Below, piece by piece: positions 54,948 to 64,000 of a stretch of 64,000 bases of DNA (within the stretch, counting starts at the first letter, position 1; each line of letters starts with the position of its first letter). This stretch comes from Ricinus communis (lineage: Eukaryota; Streptophyta; Magnoliopsida; Malpighiales; Euphorbiaceae), in the NCBI RefSeq assembly GCF_019578655.1, contig NC_063258.1:5935283-5999282 (forward strand). Reading direction: 5' to 3'. The position numbers and the translations under genes are program-made. The notes beneath the pieces were generated by a model. The model was not told the origin of the DNA and did not search any database. It saw only the letters and a list, made by a program, of their open reading frames with translations.

Positions 54948-56435
54948 TCAACCCAAGGCTTTACAGAGATGATATTTGATGGGCTTGAATATCCTAAAAC
55001 AGTCATCTTCGTTCGAGTCACCATCTAGATCTATTGCTGCTGAGCTGGTACTAGAAGAGGAAGATGAAGCTTTAGATTTTTCTTTGGAAGAGGCGGTTTC
55101 CGACAACTGTTTGATCAATTGTAAGAAATCTTCTTCTGTTTGAGCCGCCGCTAGCTTTGGAATAATGAAGGACTTTTGTGCCAGGAAAGTGGTCTATTCT
55201 TTCGGAGGTGGCAAGAAGCTATTCTTTGAAAGAAAACTTTGTACCATCTTTAGAGATAATTTTTCTTGGTGGTTAAATTTATCCCACCATTTGACTTTGA
55301 ATCTTCAGGCAAGAATGATTTCTTCATCTACTGCTTGGTTGAAATGGAAATACCATACACATACCCAGGGGAGAAAAAAGTTTGAACAAAATAGAAGTAA
55401 AGGGGGGAAACATCTTTCTATTTTGTTTAGTTTATAGTGGGATTTGAATAGATTAAACAGAGGTAGAACTTCTGGACTTATGGTCTCAGGAACATTGCCA
55501 TAAAAATTCCACCATTGTTTAAACCAATATGGGATCTTTGAAGTTTAGATTAAGCTTGTGTCGAAGTAGAAAAGCCAAGAATGGCTTTGTCCTTCGTTTT
55601 GGAGAAGAAAGGCATTAAACCAAGCTTGTTGGTAATCCCAATAGTTGAAAGAAGTGTTTAGGCTTGATGGGTAGGTTCTTTGGAGAGAAGTTGGAAAAAA
55701 TCTTGATGAATGTAAATCCATTCCCCAATCTGAAGGGTGGAAGATTCTTTGTATGGTGCATGTGGAATATGCAGGGTTTTTATGGTCTTTGTGCTTTTTG
55801 AAGTGTTTGAACTTTGCGGAACCAGTTACCTCAAGGATAGACTGGTAGTAAGATTGAGGCTTTGATATATTCTAGGGCTTGAAATATCATCCTGGAGGGA
55901 AAATTTTTGAAATCAATTTTGAGGGGTTTTCTGTATAGAATCCTTCCTCAATAGTTAAAATGCTTTGAAAGTTTTGCTTTTCTATATACTAATTGGTTTT
56001 GAAAAGTTTTGTTTGTGACAAAACTATTTCTTGAGAGTTGGGCTTTGAAATACTTTGAGAGCTCTGAGATCGGTTTTGAGGGAAAATTTCTACCTCAGGT
56101 TTTGAAAAAGGGATAGAAAGTATACCTTTACCTTTGTTGGAAGAGGAGGATGTCTTTGGAGAGACTTCGGGGTAAAGTTGTATCATTTGCTTTGAATATT
56201 CTTCGACCCTTTTTAGAAATTCAGGATCTTGCTGTGCAAGCCACTCTTGAATTTGTAATTGCTGTTGGGCTAGATCTACCTTGCTTTTATCAATTTCTTC
56301 CTGGATGATTTCGGTCCAGGTTTTGATAGGCTTTGAAGAGGAGGGCAAAATCTCCTTCTTTGGACTTTGAACAGGCTTTGAATTTGTTGTCGACTTTTTT
56401 CTTTTACTTTCGATTTTCTTGGCATTTTCACTCAT
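54948..56435 (-). pseudogene. Florendovirus-like ORF2, copy B (function unknown)
   Basis: Starts MSENAKKIESKRKK at 56435, separate from the RNase H end. An N-terminal Lys/Ser/Pro-rich region has a possible short coiled coil (DLAQQQLQIQEWLAQQDPEF), then GILSIPFSKPEVE. Stops at about 55987 and after SKIFPPG break it before the conserved FNYWDYQQAWFNAFLLQNEG and YWFKQWWNFYGNVP blocks. Further on are WVCVWYFHFNQAVDEE, KWWDKFNHQEKL, a TAG at 55194-55196 shared with copy A, a Ser-rich run, and a TGA at 54948. About 495 codons span the region. Confidence 0.82.
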
Positions 56436-56439
56436 GTTT

Positions 56440-57780
56440 TTGAAGGAACTCTCTGTTTAGAAAGTCTGGAATTGAATTCGAATCTCCTCTTATGTATTCA
56501 ATTTTAAAATCAAAAACAAAAAGAATGGCTTGCCATATGGCAAAAATCTATTTTGAAGCTATGTTTTGAACATCTTTTTGTAAAACTTCTTTGGCAGATT
56601 TACAATCAATCCTTAAAAGAAATTTTTGGTTTAAAAGGTCGCTTTGAAATTTTGAAATGCACAAAACTACCGAAAAAATTTTTCTTTGATAGTTGAATAA
56701 TTTTTGTGTGTATCATTCCAGTGTGTAGAAGTAAACTGGACAATACATTCTTTGTTGTTTTGCACTTGCTTAAGAATCCCACCATATCCTAAATTTGATG
56801 CATCAGTTTCAATAATTTTGAATGCAGATGGATCAGCTAGGTGTAAGCATGGTATTTCAGAAACTTGCTTTTTAATGCTTTGGACAATCTTTGTATGCTC
56901 ATCGGTCCATGCAGGGGGGTTTTTCTTTAATCTATTATGGAGGGGCTTTGCTAGACAGTTCAAATTTGGATAAAAATCCATCACATAATTTAAACTGCTA
57001 AGGAATCTTTGTAATTGAATTTTTTTTAAAATTTTATCTGGAAATTTTGAAGTAAAGGCTAGAGACCTTTCAATTGGGGTGATAGTTCCCTGGAAGATGT
57101 AGTGGCCAAGAAATCTAATTTTTGTTTGGAATAAAGATATCTTGGACTTTGAAACTACTAAACCATTTTTCTTAACAACATAGAAAAATATCTCCAAGTA
57201 TTTGAAATGTTGCTCTAGAGAATTTGAAAATATCAATACATCATCGATATAGACAATGCAAAACTTTGAATAAGGATTGAAAATGTCATTCATAATTTTT
57301 TAAAATTCAGAAGGAGCATTTTTTAATTCGAAAGGCATTACATTCCATTCGTACTGGCCAAAACTGTAAAAGCAGTCTTGTACCTATCTTTAGGATGAAT
57401 CTAGATTTGCCAAAATCCTGATTTCATGTCAAACTTTGAAAAAATAAAAGCAGAATGAAGCTTTTGAAGAAGATCTTTTTTGTTTGGAATTGGGTTTCTA
57501 ATCCATTTTAGAGCTTTATTCAATGGTTTGTAATTAATCACCGACTTAGGTGTTCCTCTTTCTATTTCACTATTTTTGTTGACATAGAAAGCTGCACATG
57601 ACCAGGGGGATCTGGATTTGGTAATCAAACCTTTTTGCTCTAAATCTTTTATTTCTATTCTACAATGGCTTTCTAGGGTTTCATTCATTTGGATGGGTCT
57701 TGCTTTGGTGGGAATTTGTTTATTACAAAAAAAATTTTCATATGGTAAATTTACCATATGTTGTTTTCTTCTCTAAAAGG
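56440..57780 (-). pseudogene. Pararetrovirus RT and RNase H, copy B
   Basis: Frame 57757-57401 holds TKARPIQMNETLESHCR, SRSPWSCAAFYVNKNSE and FIFSKFDMKSGFWQI. A short deletion near 57363 shifts the frame. Frame 57293-56667 holds MNDIFNPYSKFCIVYIDDVLIF with an intact active site (about 57240-57251), KIRFLGHYIFQGTITPIER, SSLNYVMDFYPNLNC, and RNase H starting FKIIETDASNLGYGGIL. The RNase H end (LRIDCKSAKEVLQKDVQN) is in a shifted frame near 56600. Confidence 0.9.
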
Positions 57781-58470
57781 CATTAGGAAGATGAGAACAA
57801 ACTTCATTTTAAATCTTCTTTTGCAAATCAGAGATTTTTCTTTGGACAAAATCATTTTGCATTTGACTTTGGATTCTTTTCAAACCCATATCTTGTTTCA
57901 AGTGGAAAAGCTGGGTTTGTTTTCCTTTAATCAAAGCATTTACCTCAAAATTATAAATTGAGTGGGCTTTTATAAGATTGAGATTTCTCTTCTTGGGTTT
58001 TTCTATAAAAGGGAAAACAATTTTTGAATTTTTAGCTTTAAAAATGATACCAGCAGTAGTTACTTTGAAATGAGTAATTAAATTGATAAAAGGAGTTTCC
58101 AAAATAACTGTTTGTTGTAAATCCTTTGTAAGAATAAAAATATTTTTTAAAGCAATATTGTTATTTAGAATTGCAGCTTCAGTTTTACCTGCAATTCTAA
58201 TATTTAAACTATTGGCTGAGGTAAGCCTTTCTTTTGTTTCTTGATGATACCTTTTAGGAACCAGCTCATAATTGATACAGTTGAGGTCTGCTCCTGTATC
58301 AAATAAAGCGATATGAGTTTTATTTGGATCAAATATTTTCTTGAGGTAATTTCTTTTAAAACATTAATGAAGTTTTCTAGAACATTTTCAGAAACTTCAA
58401 GATTTTGAAAATCATTTTCTTCTCCAGAATCAGAATCACTATTCTGTTTGAGAATCAAGCTTTGGAGCAA
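57781..58470 (-). pseudogene. Pararetrovirus protease and linker, copy B, with deletion
   Basis: Compared with copy A, about 30-35 bases are missing near 58305, just before the DTGAD codons, which puts the motif in the wrong frame. Downstream linker blocks (FINLITHFKVTTAGIIFKAK, RIQSQMQNDFVQRKISDLQ) remain. Confidence 0.82.
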
Positions 58471-58496
58471 AACAAAATCATTTTATTGTTTTTCTT

Positions 58497-61190
58497 TCAA
58501 ATCCTTGAGCTATGTTTTGATGGCTTTGATTTCTTTCTGAAGTTCTTGGACGGTAGGAAGAGGGTTTTTTTTAACTTTTTCCCTTTATCCAAGATCATAG
58601 TAAGATCATAAGTGTTCTTACTAGAAGAGGGGACAGGGGTTTCAGTTTTTAAGATTTCTTTTAAAACTTGTTTTTGGATTTGGGGGTCATTAATATGCTT
58701 GACGGCTTCAAGAAGAGCTTCTTGTTGTCTAGTGAGCATATTAATATTCTTTGGAACATCATCAAAATCTGATTCAGAATAATCGGATGAGGTTTTGATT
58801 TCATCAATTTGAAACTCTTCCTCACTATTCGAAAATTCTGATTCAGAGGAATCAACAAGAAGAGATGAAATTTTGTTCAAAATTTCATTTTCTATTTAGA
58901 GCTCATGAAGTTTTTTAGAAAACTTGCAATACTTTGAAGTATGACCCTTTTTCCCACATCTATAGCAAGTAATTTTGCTAAAATCTTTTTTGAAATTTTG
59001 TTTTGGAAATTTAGAAGAGGATGGCCTTTTGTAGAAATTCTCTTTGTTTTTGGGAGTTCTCCTATTTTTGAAAAATCGTTTTTTCTTAAAAGATTTGAAA
59101 AAATCTTCTTTGCATTTTCCTTTGCAGGTAGGGGAAGGTTCTATGGGATTATACTCAAACTGATTACAAAAACTACCTAGTTCTTGCCTAGTCTTCTTCA
59201 TTTCCCATTTGAGTTGTCTTTGGAGTTTAAGGTCATGCCTAATCTTCAATCCTTCTTTCTGGGTAAGGCTAACTAATTCACCATAAGTGTAGAAATCATA
59301 AGGGATCTGGCCATTATGGGCTTCTCTTATGGTATTCCTACCTCTTTCACCTAGTATCTTAGGTAAACCAGCTAAGAATTTTTCTTTCCAGAAAGGTTGG
59401 TTTGAATCTTCCCTAAGCATGACTCTGGTCAGGAAGGTATCTTTATAAGCTTGGAAATTGCTAAGCTTTTTACAGGTTAGATTGCTAAGAAGCTCAGCAT
59501 TCTTATCTTTTAGAAGAGAAGGATCTCCTATGAAGTGGAGGAAAATCATCAAGATTAAGGTTGACACAGCATCCTCAATAGGATTTCCTAGCTCATCTAA
59601 GATGGGGGTCCCTTCTATTGTGGTTTGTATGGCACCTAGGATTTGGAGCTGTTGTGCTTGTGTGAGATGGTAATCCCACCATCCTTTAAGCTGGCCAGAA
59701 AATTCAGCTATAAGGAGTTCAACAATGGCTCTATCAGAGGTACCACTTTGGGTTTTGTAGGTATTGGCTGCCATGGTCATCTGTTGTAAGAGACCAAGAA
59801 TGTTGTATTCTGACATTCCATCTATATTCCATTCATAGACGGAAGAGGCATTGAATCTAGATTGGGTTAGGATATTATTCCTATTTTCTATTCCTAGATC
59901 TGGGGCAGTATTCCTAGAAGTATGCCAGGTCAATCTAGGGGCTTGCCATCCCAATCTGTTGATGTTGGAGTATTTTTCTGTGACACTTTCAAGCTCTGAA
60001 TTATTATATTTATTGCATTGGGCTTGATCTATAGCACTGATATTCCTACTGCTTTGAGGAGTATCTGACACTAGGTTTTTGGAGGACTCAGAAGTGGCTA
60101 ATTTGCTAAGCTGTTCCTTGACTGCTCTAGCAAACTCAATTTGCTTCTGAAATTGATCTTGGCTAGGCTTTGAGATTTGGTAGGGTTTGAAGACTGGATT
60201 TTTGAGCTTTTCTGATTGGCTTACCTCTTTTGGATTATCAGTATTAGGGATTGCAGAGGTAAAGACTACATGAGGTTTTTGGATCTGGCTTTCTATCCTA
60301 ACAAGCTGCTTCCCTATTGTGTTAAAATAGGTATTCGAGAAATTGTTATGCTGAACAATATTCTTGATATTTTTCTCAAGATCTTCTCCTATTAATTTGT
60401 AAGGTGTAGCCTCTATTTCATTCTCTCCATAAGGAATGGTTATTTTCCTAAGGGGAGGATGTTCAGACTGGATGGTTTGATTTTCCCCAACCTTCCACTC
60501 TGGAGTCTTGTTTCTTACAGTAACATGACTAATAAGCTTTTCTTCGAAAGGATAAAGAATACTATTTTCTTTGCAATAAATCTGAAACCAATCAAAAAAT
60601 TTGATTTGGATCTTGTTTTGTATGCAAAATTGATAGTATCTCTCTTGAATACTGTCTTTTTCTTGTAAAAAATGCTTAAAAAACTAAAACTTTTTGGAAT
60701 GGTTTTTCTTTGAATAGAAATCTTCATGTAAAAGCTTTTAATTGATTTGAAAATCTTTTGAAATCATGTTGATTTCTGCTTTTAGATTTTGAGTTATTGC
60801 AGATGGTGATGGTGAAGAGGGGTTAGAGACGGTCTCTATATCATCATCATCATCTTTCTTTGGTTCATTGTAGATGGGTCTAGGGATACTGCTTTGGTAA
60901 TCAACATTCTGTAATATAGTGTTTGGATTTGGTATGTCAGATGTTGAAAATCTTGGTTGTGTTTGTAATGGAGTTGGTTCTTTATAAGGAGCATAAATAA
61001 TAAAAGGTATTTTTGATACCCTTCCAATATCTATGGTCGATGTTGAAGAATCATCATCAGAAAATCTAGAAGTGGTTGATTTCCTGTTGAATGTAAGCTT
61101 TACTTTTCCATCTAGAAACTGGGTTATGTTTTTGAGATTTGTATTTGGCTCTGTTTGCTTTGGTGATTCAGGTTGGGTTGTACCTTCAAG
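58497..61190 (-). pseudogene. Pararetrovirus linker and capsid, copy B
   Basis: Frame 60071-58896 is an open 391-codon stretch: FNASSVYEWNIDGMSEYNIL, QLKGWWDYHLTQAQQLQIL, GNPIEDAVSTLILMIFLHFI, FQAYKDTFLTRVMLRED, KFLAGLPKILGERGR, a Lys/Arg-rich tail and the CCHC knuckle CYRCGKKGHTSKYC (58967-58926). A TAG ends it at 58896; the acidic tail continues in 58880-58497. The upstream linker (61190-60072) has scattered stops (for example QIN-stop-KLLHEDF). The region matches the caulimovirid capsid with its C-terminal zinc knuckle. Confidence 0.87.
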
Positions 61191-61946
61191 GATCTATTCT
61201 TCTGGAAGAGTTATATCCTTCCATTGAATGGTTTTTGGAATAGTTGCATTGGATTTGGAAAGATCTGTTTGCAGGAATAAGGTTTCTCCTTTTAGTGAAT
61301 GGAGCTTGTGTTTTGAACCAAAAACAGAAATCATGGCTTTGTAATGTATTTTGAAAATCAATGCTATCGGGATGGATCCCTCAAGCATTTTATAATTATG
61401 TGTCTTTATTTGAAGAATAATGCTCTTTAAAATATTTTTATCATTTAAAGAAATTGTAATGTTAGGAAAACAATTGAAAGAAATTGGTCCTTTATTAAGG
61501 CTTCACTCAACAGTACCTAACAAAGAATCATAGAAATTTGTAAACCTAGCATCCCTAAGGACTGCTAATATGGAAGTATCTAAACCTTCTTTGGTAAGGG
61601 ACTTTATTCCTAATTGGACAAGGCTTATATGAATATACTTATAGTCTTTTTCTTTATGCTTTTGGAGGGTCTTTGGATTCAAAAGATAAATTTCTTCAAA
61701 AGGCTTTGAAATTTGAATATCTCTTTCTTCAGTTTTGATAGTAAAATCAGTTTTGAAGAGAGGGAACTTTGAAAACTCATAGATGTGCTTTTTTTGAACC
61801 TTGGATATTTTCCAATCATCAATATGCTTTGAAAAATCTTCAATAGTGATTTCCTCACTATTTACTAAACCTTTATACCTTGAAGACTCAGAAGTAGAAG
61901 AGTTTGAGAAAGAAGAAGATCTACAGAAAAAAGGTTCTAAATTCAT
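61191..61946 (-). pseudogene. Pararetrovirus movement protein, copy B
   Basis: Starts at the ATG of 61946 (MNLEPFFCRSSSF). It runs through YKYIHISLVQLGIKSLTKEG and TSILAVLRDARFTNFYDSLL to a TGA at 61503-61505, where copy A has Ser. The same frame continues with FNCFPNITISLNDKN, MLEGSIPIALIFKIHYKAM and KSNATIPKTIQWKDITLPEE. This is the 30K-type movement protein; apart from the stop it is largely complete. Confidence 0.9.
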
Positions 61947-62085
61947 TTTTAAAATAAATCAAGATAACTTTCTAAACAAACATGAACCAAGCCACCAAAT
62001 TTGCTGCCCTTACACCAGACGGGACTTACTACTGTGCATAAATGAACAAGTTTTTTTATCAGTGATATGATGCAGGTTAAAATGA

Positions 62086-62130
62086 TTTTAAAATCTCTTT
62101 TATGCAGATGATGTTTCTTTCCTTGAACCC
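62086..62130. other. Right junction of the pararetrovirus block
   Basis: About 45 bases of filler between the viral leader and the point where the Athila LTR resumes (TATATATAAGGTGTTTTAG). Confidence 0.6.
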
Positions 62131-62480
62131 TATATATAAGGTGTTTTAGTAGTTTATTGATATATTTTTATATATATAATATGTGGAAGTATATACTTAT
62201 TACCTCACTTTAGCATCATTATCTAATTTCAGGTGCTAAGAGTCAAAAAGGGAGAATATGAAATATACATAAATAGGCTTAAATTGGACTACTACTGCCG
62301 AGCTCAAAATAAAGATAAGTGGACTACTAATTTCAGAGGCCTAGCTGAAAAATACAAGGCCCACAAGAAGAAATTACTTAGTTATTATATAATTATGAAT
62401 AATTAAAGTTGTTTATTTTATTTATGATAGTTAAGTGATAACTGTTAGAGATATTGTGCTTAAATAAGGATTCTGCAAAA
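62131..62480 (+). repeat. Athila 3' LTR, middle piece
   Basis: Collinear with 36000-36358 of the 5' LTR (TTTTAGTAGTTTATTG, CTTATTACCTCACTTTAGC, AAGGCCCA, GATAACTGTTAGAGAT). It ends at TGCAAAA, where the kinase fragment begins. Confidence 0.93.
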
Positions 62481-63087
62481 GGAATCTCCAAAGTGCACCA
62501 GCGGCTCTGGTTTTGTTTGGTGCAAGAACAACAAAGATGTTCCTATTTACTGCAATTGAAACCTTAGGCCGCCAGAGAGGGGCGGATTATTTCCTCTTGA
62601 AATAGACGATCATCTAAGCTTCCATTTGCCATGTACTCATATACTAGGCATCCATATTCTGGACAAGCTCCTAGGAGAAGAACCATGTTAGGGTGTCTTA
62701 TGCAACTTAGCACCTCAACCTGTAAGATAAATGCTTTTTAATCATCTCATCTCATCCCATCTCATCAAAGTTAATCAACTGTAACCACCAATATACCTCT
62801 TCACGAACCTGTGACCTTCCTTGAAATGCATCCGGACGTAAAACCTTTATTGCCACCGATGTATGGTCTAGATAACACTTGTATACGTAACCACCCTCCC
62901 CAATTTTGCGAGATTCCGAAAGAATTACATTGCAGCTTCAATCTCCTCTATCTTGTACTTCAGATCGGATATCCGAGTGTGCGAGCATCAAGTGCCTTTT
63001 TCTTCTCTTGTGATTCTCTAAGTGCTTTCATTTCTGCGCTCACTCTTTTTGTGCTTGAGTTAATTCTGCTGCCTCGATTCTTGCTTT
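62481..63087 (-). pseudogene. Captured fragment of a U-box domain receptor-like cytoplasmic kinase gene
   Basis: Minus-strand translation gives the linker coil before the kinase domain (ARIEAAELTQAQKE, then stops), KIEEIEAA, then SRKIGEGGYVYKCYLDHTSV (glycine loop shortened by one residue), AIKVLRPDAFQGRSQVREE with the catalytic-lobe Lys, VEVLSCIRHPNMVLLLGACP, EYGCLVYEYMANGSLDDRLF and, after frame changes, LLFLHQTKPEPLVH, stopping before the HRD catalytic loop. These are hallmark phrases of plant U-box kinases of the PUB33/PUB52 type. A 77-bp GT-AG intron (62796-62720) is retained between REE and VEV. The fragment lies inside the Athila LTR and replaces about 14 LTR bases. Confidence 0.88.
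62720..62796 (-). other. Retained intron in the captured kinase fragment
   Basis: On the minus strand GAAGAG|GTATAT ... CTTACAG|GTTGAGG flanks a 77-bp AT-rich segment containing GGGATGAGATGAGATGA. Splicing it joins the kinase frame exactly, so the capture came from genomic DNA. Confidence 0.88.
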
Positions 63088-63948
63088 GAGATCAATTAAA
63101 CAAGAGGAGTTCAATCGACACTTGTCTATTATTCTTCTCTCTGCAAAATTCTCTATAATTCATCTTCTACAAACACTTTAGTTAGTTTTTTTATATTACT
63201 CTTTGCAAATCTAAGAAGCTTTTCAAGAAGTGGAGAGTGATGGTCAATTATCTTCATAATTTGGAAAATTTCTAAATTTTGAGGGAGCTTTAATTTTCGG
63301 CTTTATTTTTATATCTTTCTATTTAATTACAATGACCGTTGGATTAAATATGTCAAACTAATTTTCATAAGTATTTAGTTTAGCTTTTTATTTATGTATG
63401 AACCTTATTTTTTTATGAATTTAATGAATGATTTCTTTACCTTCATAACTTTATTAGTTGCATCTATTATTGTTGGTTGACCATTGTATCATTTAATAAT
63501 AATATTTGTTATGAAAATCTTTAGGTTAAATGTATTAGAGACATTATCTTTGCTTTAATCTATGTTGGTATAAGAAACCTAAGTTGTATCATTAGTTTGA
63601 GTAACTTAGGAAAAATGCATATCACTATCTCATTTATTAGATTTGGGGCTTAAAGGAAAACAATGGGCTTACTAAGTATTGGCTAGACTAAATACTATTT
63701 TATCATATATTTTACATTAATCATTCCATTTGCATATTTACTTTGTAGTTTATTTAATTTCATTTATAAACCTTAAACTATTATCAAAATATTGACTTAG
63801 AGTGTTTAGATTTATTTTTAGTATTTTTGTATGATATTTAGCCTTTATAGTATATGCTCTATAGTTCCTTGTGAGATCAATCTCGTGGTAAACTTGCCCG
63901 TACTATTATTCGGTTTGTACAGTTACAAGTACTAAGTTTAAGACATCA
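63088..63948 (+). repeat. Athila 3' LTR, final piece
   Basis: Collinear with 36371-37217 of the 5' LTR: AATTAAACAAGAGGAGTTCA, CACTTTAGTTAGTTTTT, ATTATTGTTGGTTGACCA, and the end AAGACATCA at 63948. The following bases to the window edge are unassigned flank. No clear target duplication with the left flank. Confidence 0.93.
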
Positions 63949-64000
63949 AAATTAGTCCGATTTACATAGCAAATGCTGCCGAATTTTCGGTAGAATTAAC

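Larger units (their letters stand above)
54325..62085 (-). mobile_element. Endogenous florendovirus-like pararetrovirus, copy B
   Basis: About 7.8 kb in minus orientation, the more complete of the two copies. Along the coding strand: leader (62085-61947), movement protein, linker, capsid with CCHC knuckle, disrupted protease, RT, RNase H, ORF2, promoter region and AT-rich leader. Both copies begin at the same low-coordinate sequence (TTTCTGGTGTGYAGGATCCTC), so they are permuted at the same point. Genome length fits florendoviruses. Stops and small indels in nearly every region make it non-coding as it stands. Confidence 0.9.

Noticed and set aside
46441..62085. Possibility that the viral block is an LTR retrotransposon
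   Set aside because: There are no LTRs or integrase, and a 30K movement protein, CCHC capsid and second ORF are present, which fits Caulimoviridae.
62481..63087. Kinase fragment as a functional gene or processed pseudogene
   Set aside because: It lacks the catalytic loop and most of the gene, has stops and frame changes, and retains an intron.
35926..63960. Target-site duplication for the Athila element (TTAGT on both sides)
   Set aside because: It does not abut plausible LTR ends and the 5' LTR start is degraded, so the match may be chance.

Overview
This is AT-rich nuclear DNA of a flowering plant, most likely a dicot. The evidence is one host gene split by many GT-AG introns, a second intron-containing gene, several nested LTR retrotransposons, hAT- and Mutator-type DNA elements, and a large block of endogenous plant pararetrovirus (Caulimoviridae). 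I cannot name the species.

Layout. (1) 1-14622, minus strand: the first 16 exons (450 codons) of a large gene for the plant multidomain protein with two tandem 3-hydroxyisobutyrate/6-phosphogluconate dehydrogenase-like domains, known in plants as the class-II ketose-bisphosphate aldolase family protein. It runs off the left edge. Its introns hold an antisense copia fragment, a hAT element with an 8-bp target duplication, a long-TIR element with a 9-bp target duplication, a second long-TIR element and a perfect 50-bp tandem duplication. (2) 14623-18700: intergenic AT-rich DNA with a diverged ~0.8-kb tandem repeat. (3) 18700-26880: a three-level nest. A decayed Ty3/gypsy RT region (minus) is split by a copia element (plus, 19087-26102, TSD GTAAC), which is split by a 2.3-kb solo-LTR-like insertion (21783-24093, TSD GAAGA). 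(4) 28200-31917: a PIF/Harbinger-derived ALP1-like gene with three coding exons (plus), preceded by a GC-rich possible leader exon and a hAT end. (5) 31918-35937: AT-rich DNA with no recognisable gene. (6) 35938-63948: an old Athila-type Ty3/gypsy element (plus) with 5' LTR, tRNA-Asp-type PBS, decayed gag, RT, RNase H and integrase, and an ATHILA ORF-1-like downstream gene. Its 3' LTR is blown apart by a ~15.8-kb pararetrovirus block and by a 0.6-kb captured fragment of a U-box kinase gene.

The pararetrovirus block (46317-62130) has two nearly full-length, head-to-tail, minus-strand copies of a florendovirus-like genome. The order is movement protein, capsid with CCHC finger, protease, RT, RNase H, then a second ORF of unknown function, and each copy has a promoter-like region. 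A short inverted chimeric piece lies between them. It sits in the (TA)n tract of the Athila LTR, and further TA runs mark the left side and the inter-copy junction. Both copies are broken by stops, indels, a lost start codon, a changed RT active site and a deletion through the protease motif, so neither appears able to encode working proteins as it stands.

The host gene and the ALP1-like gene are the only loci that look functional. Nearly everything else is the layered record of insertion, recombination and decay.
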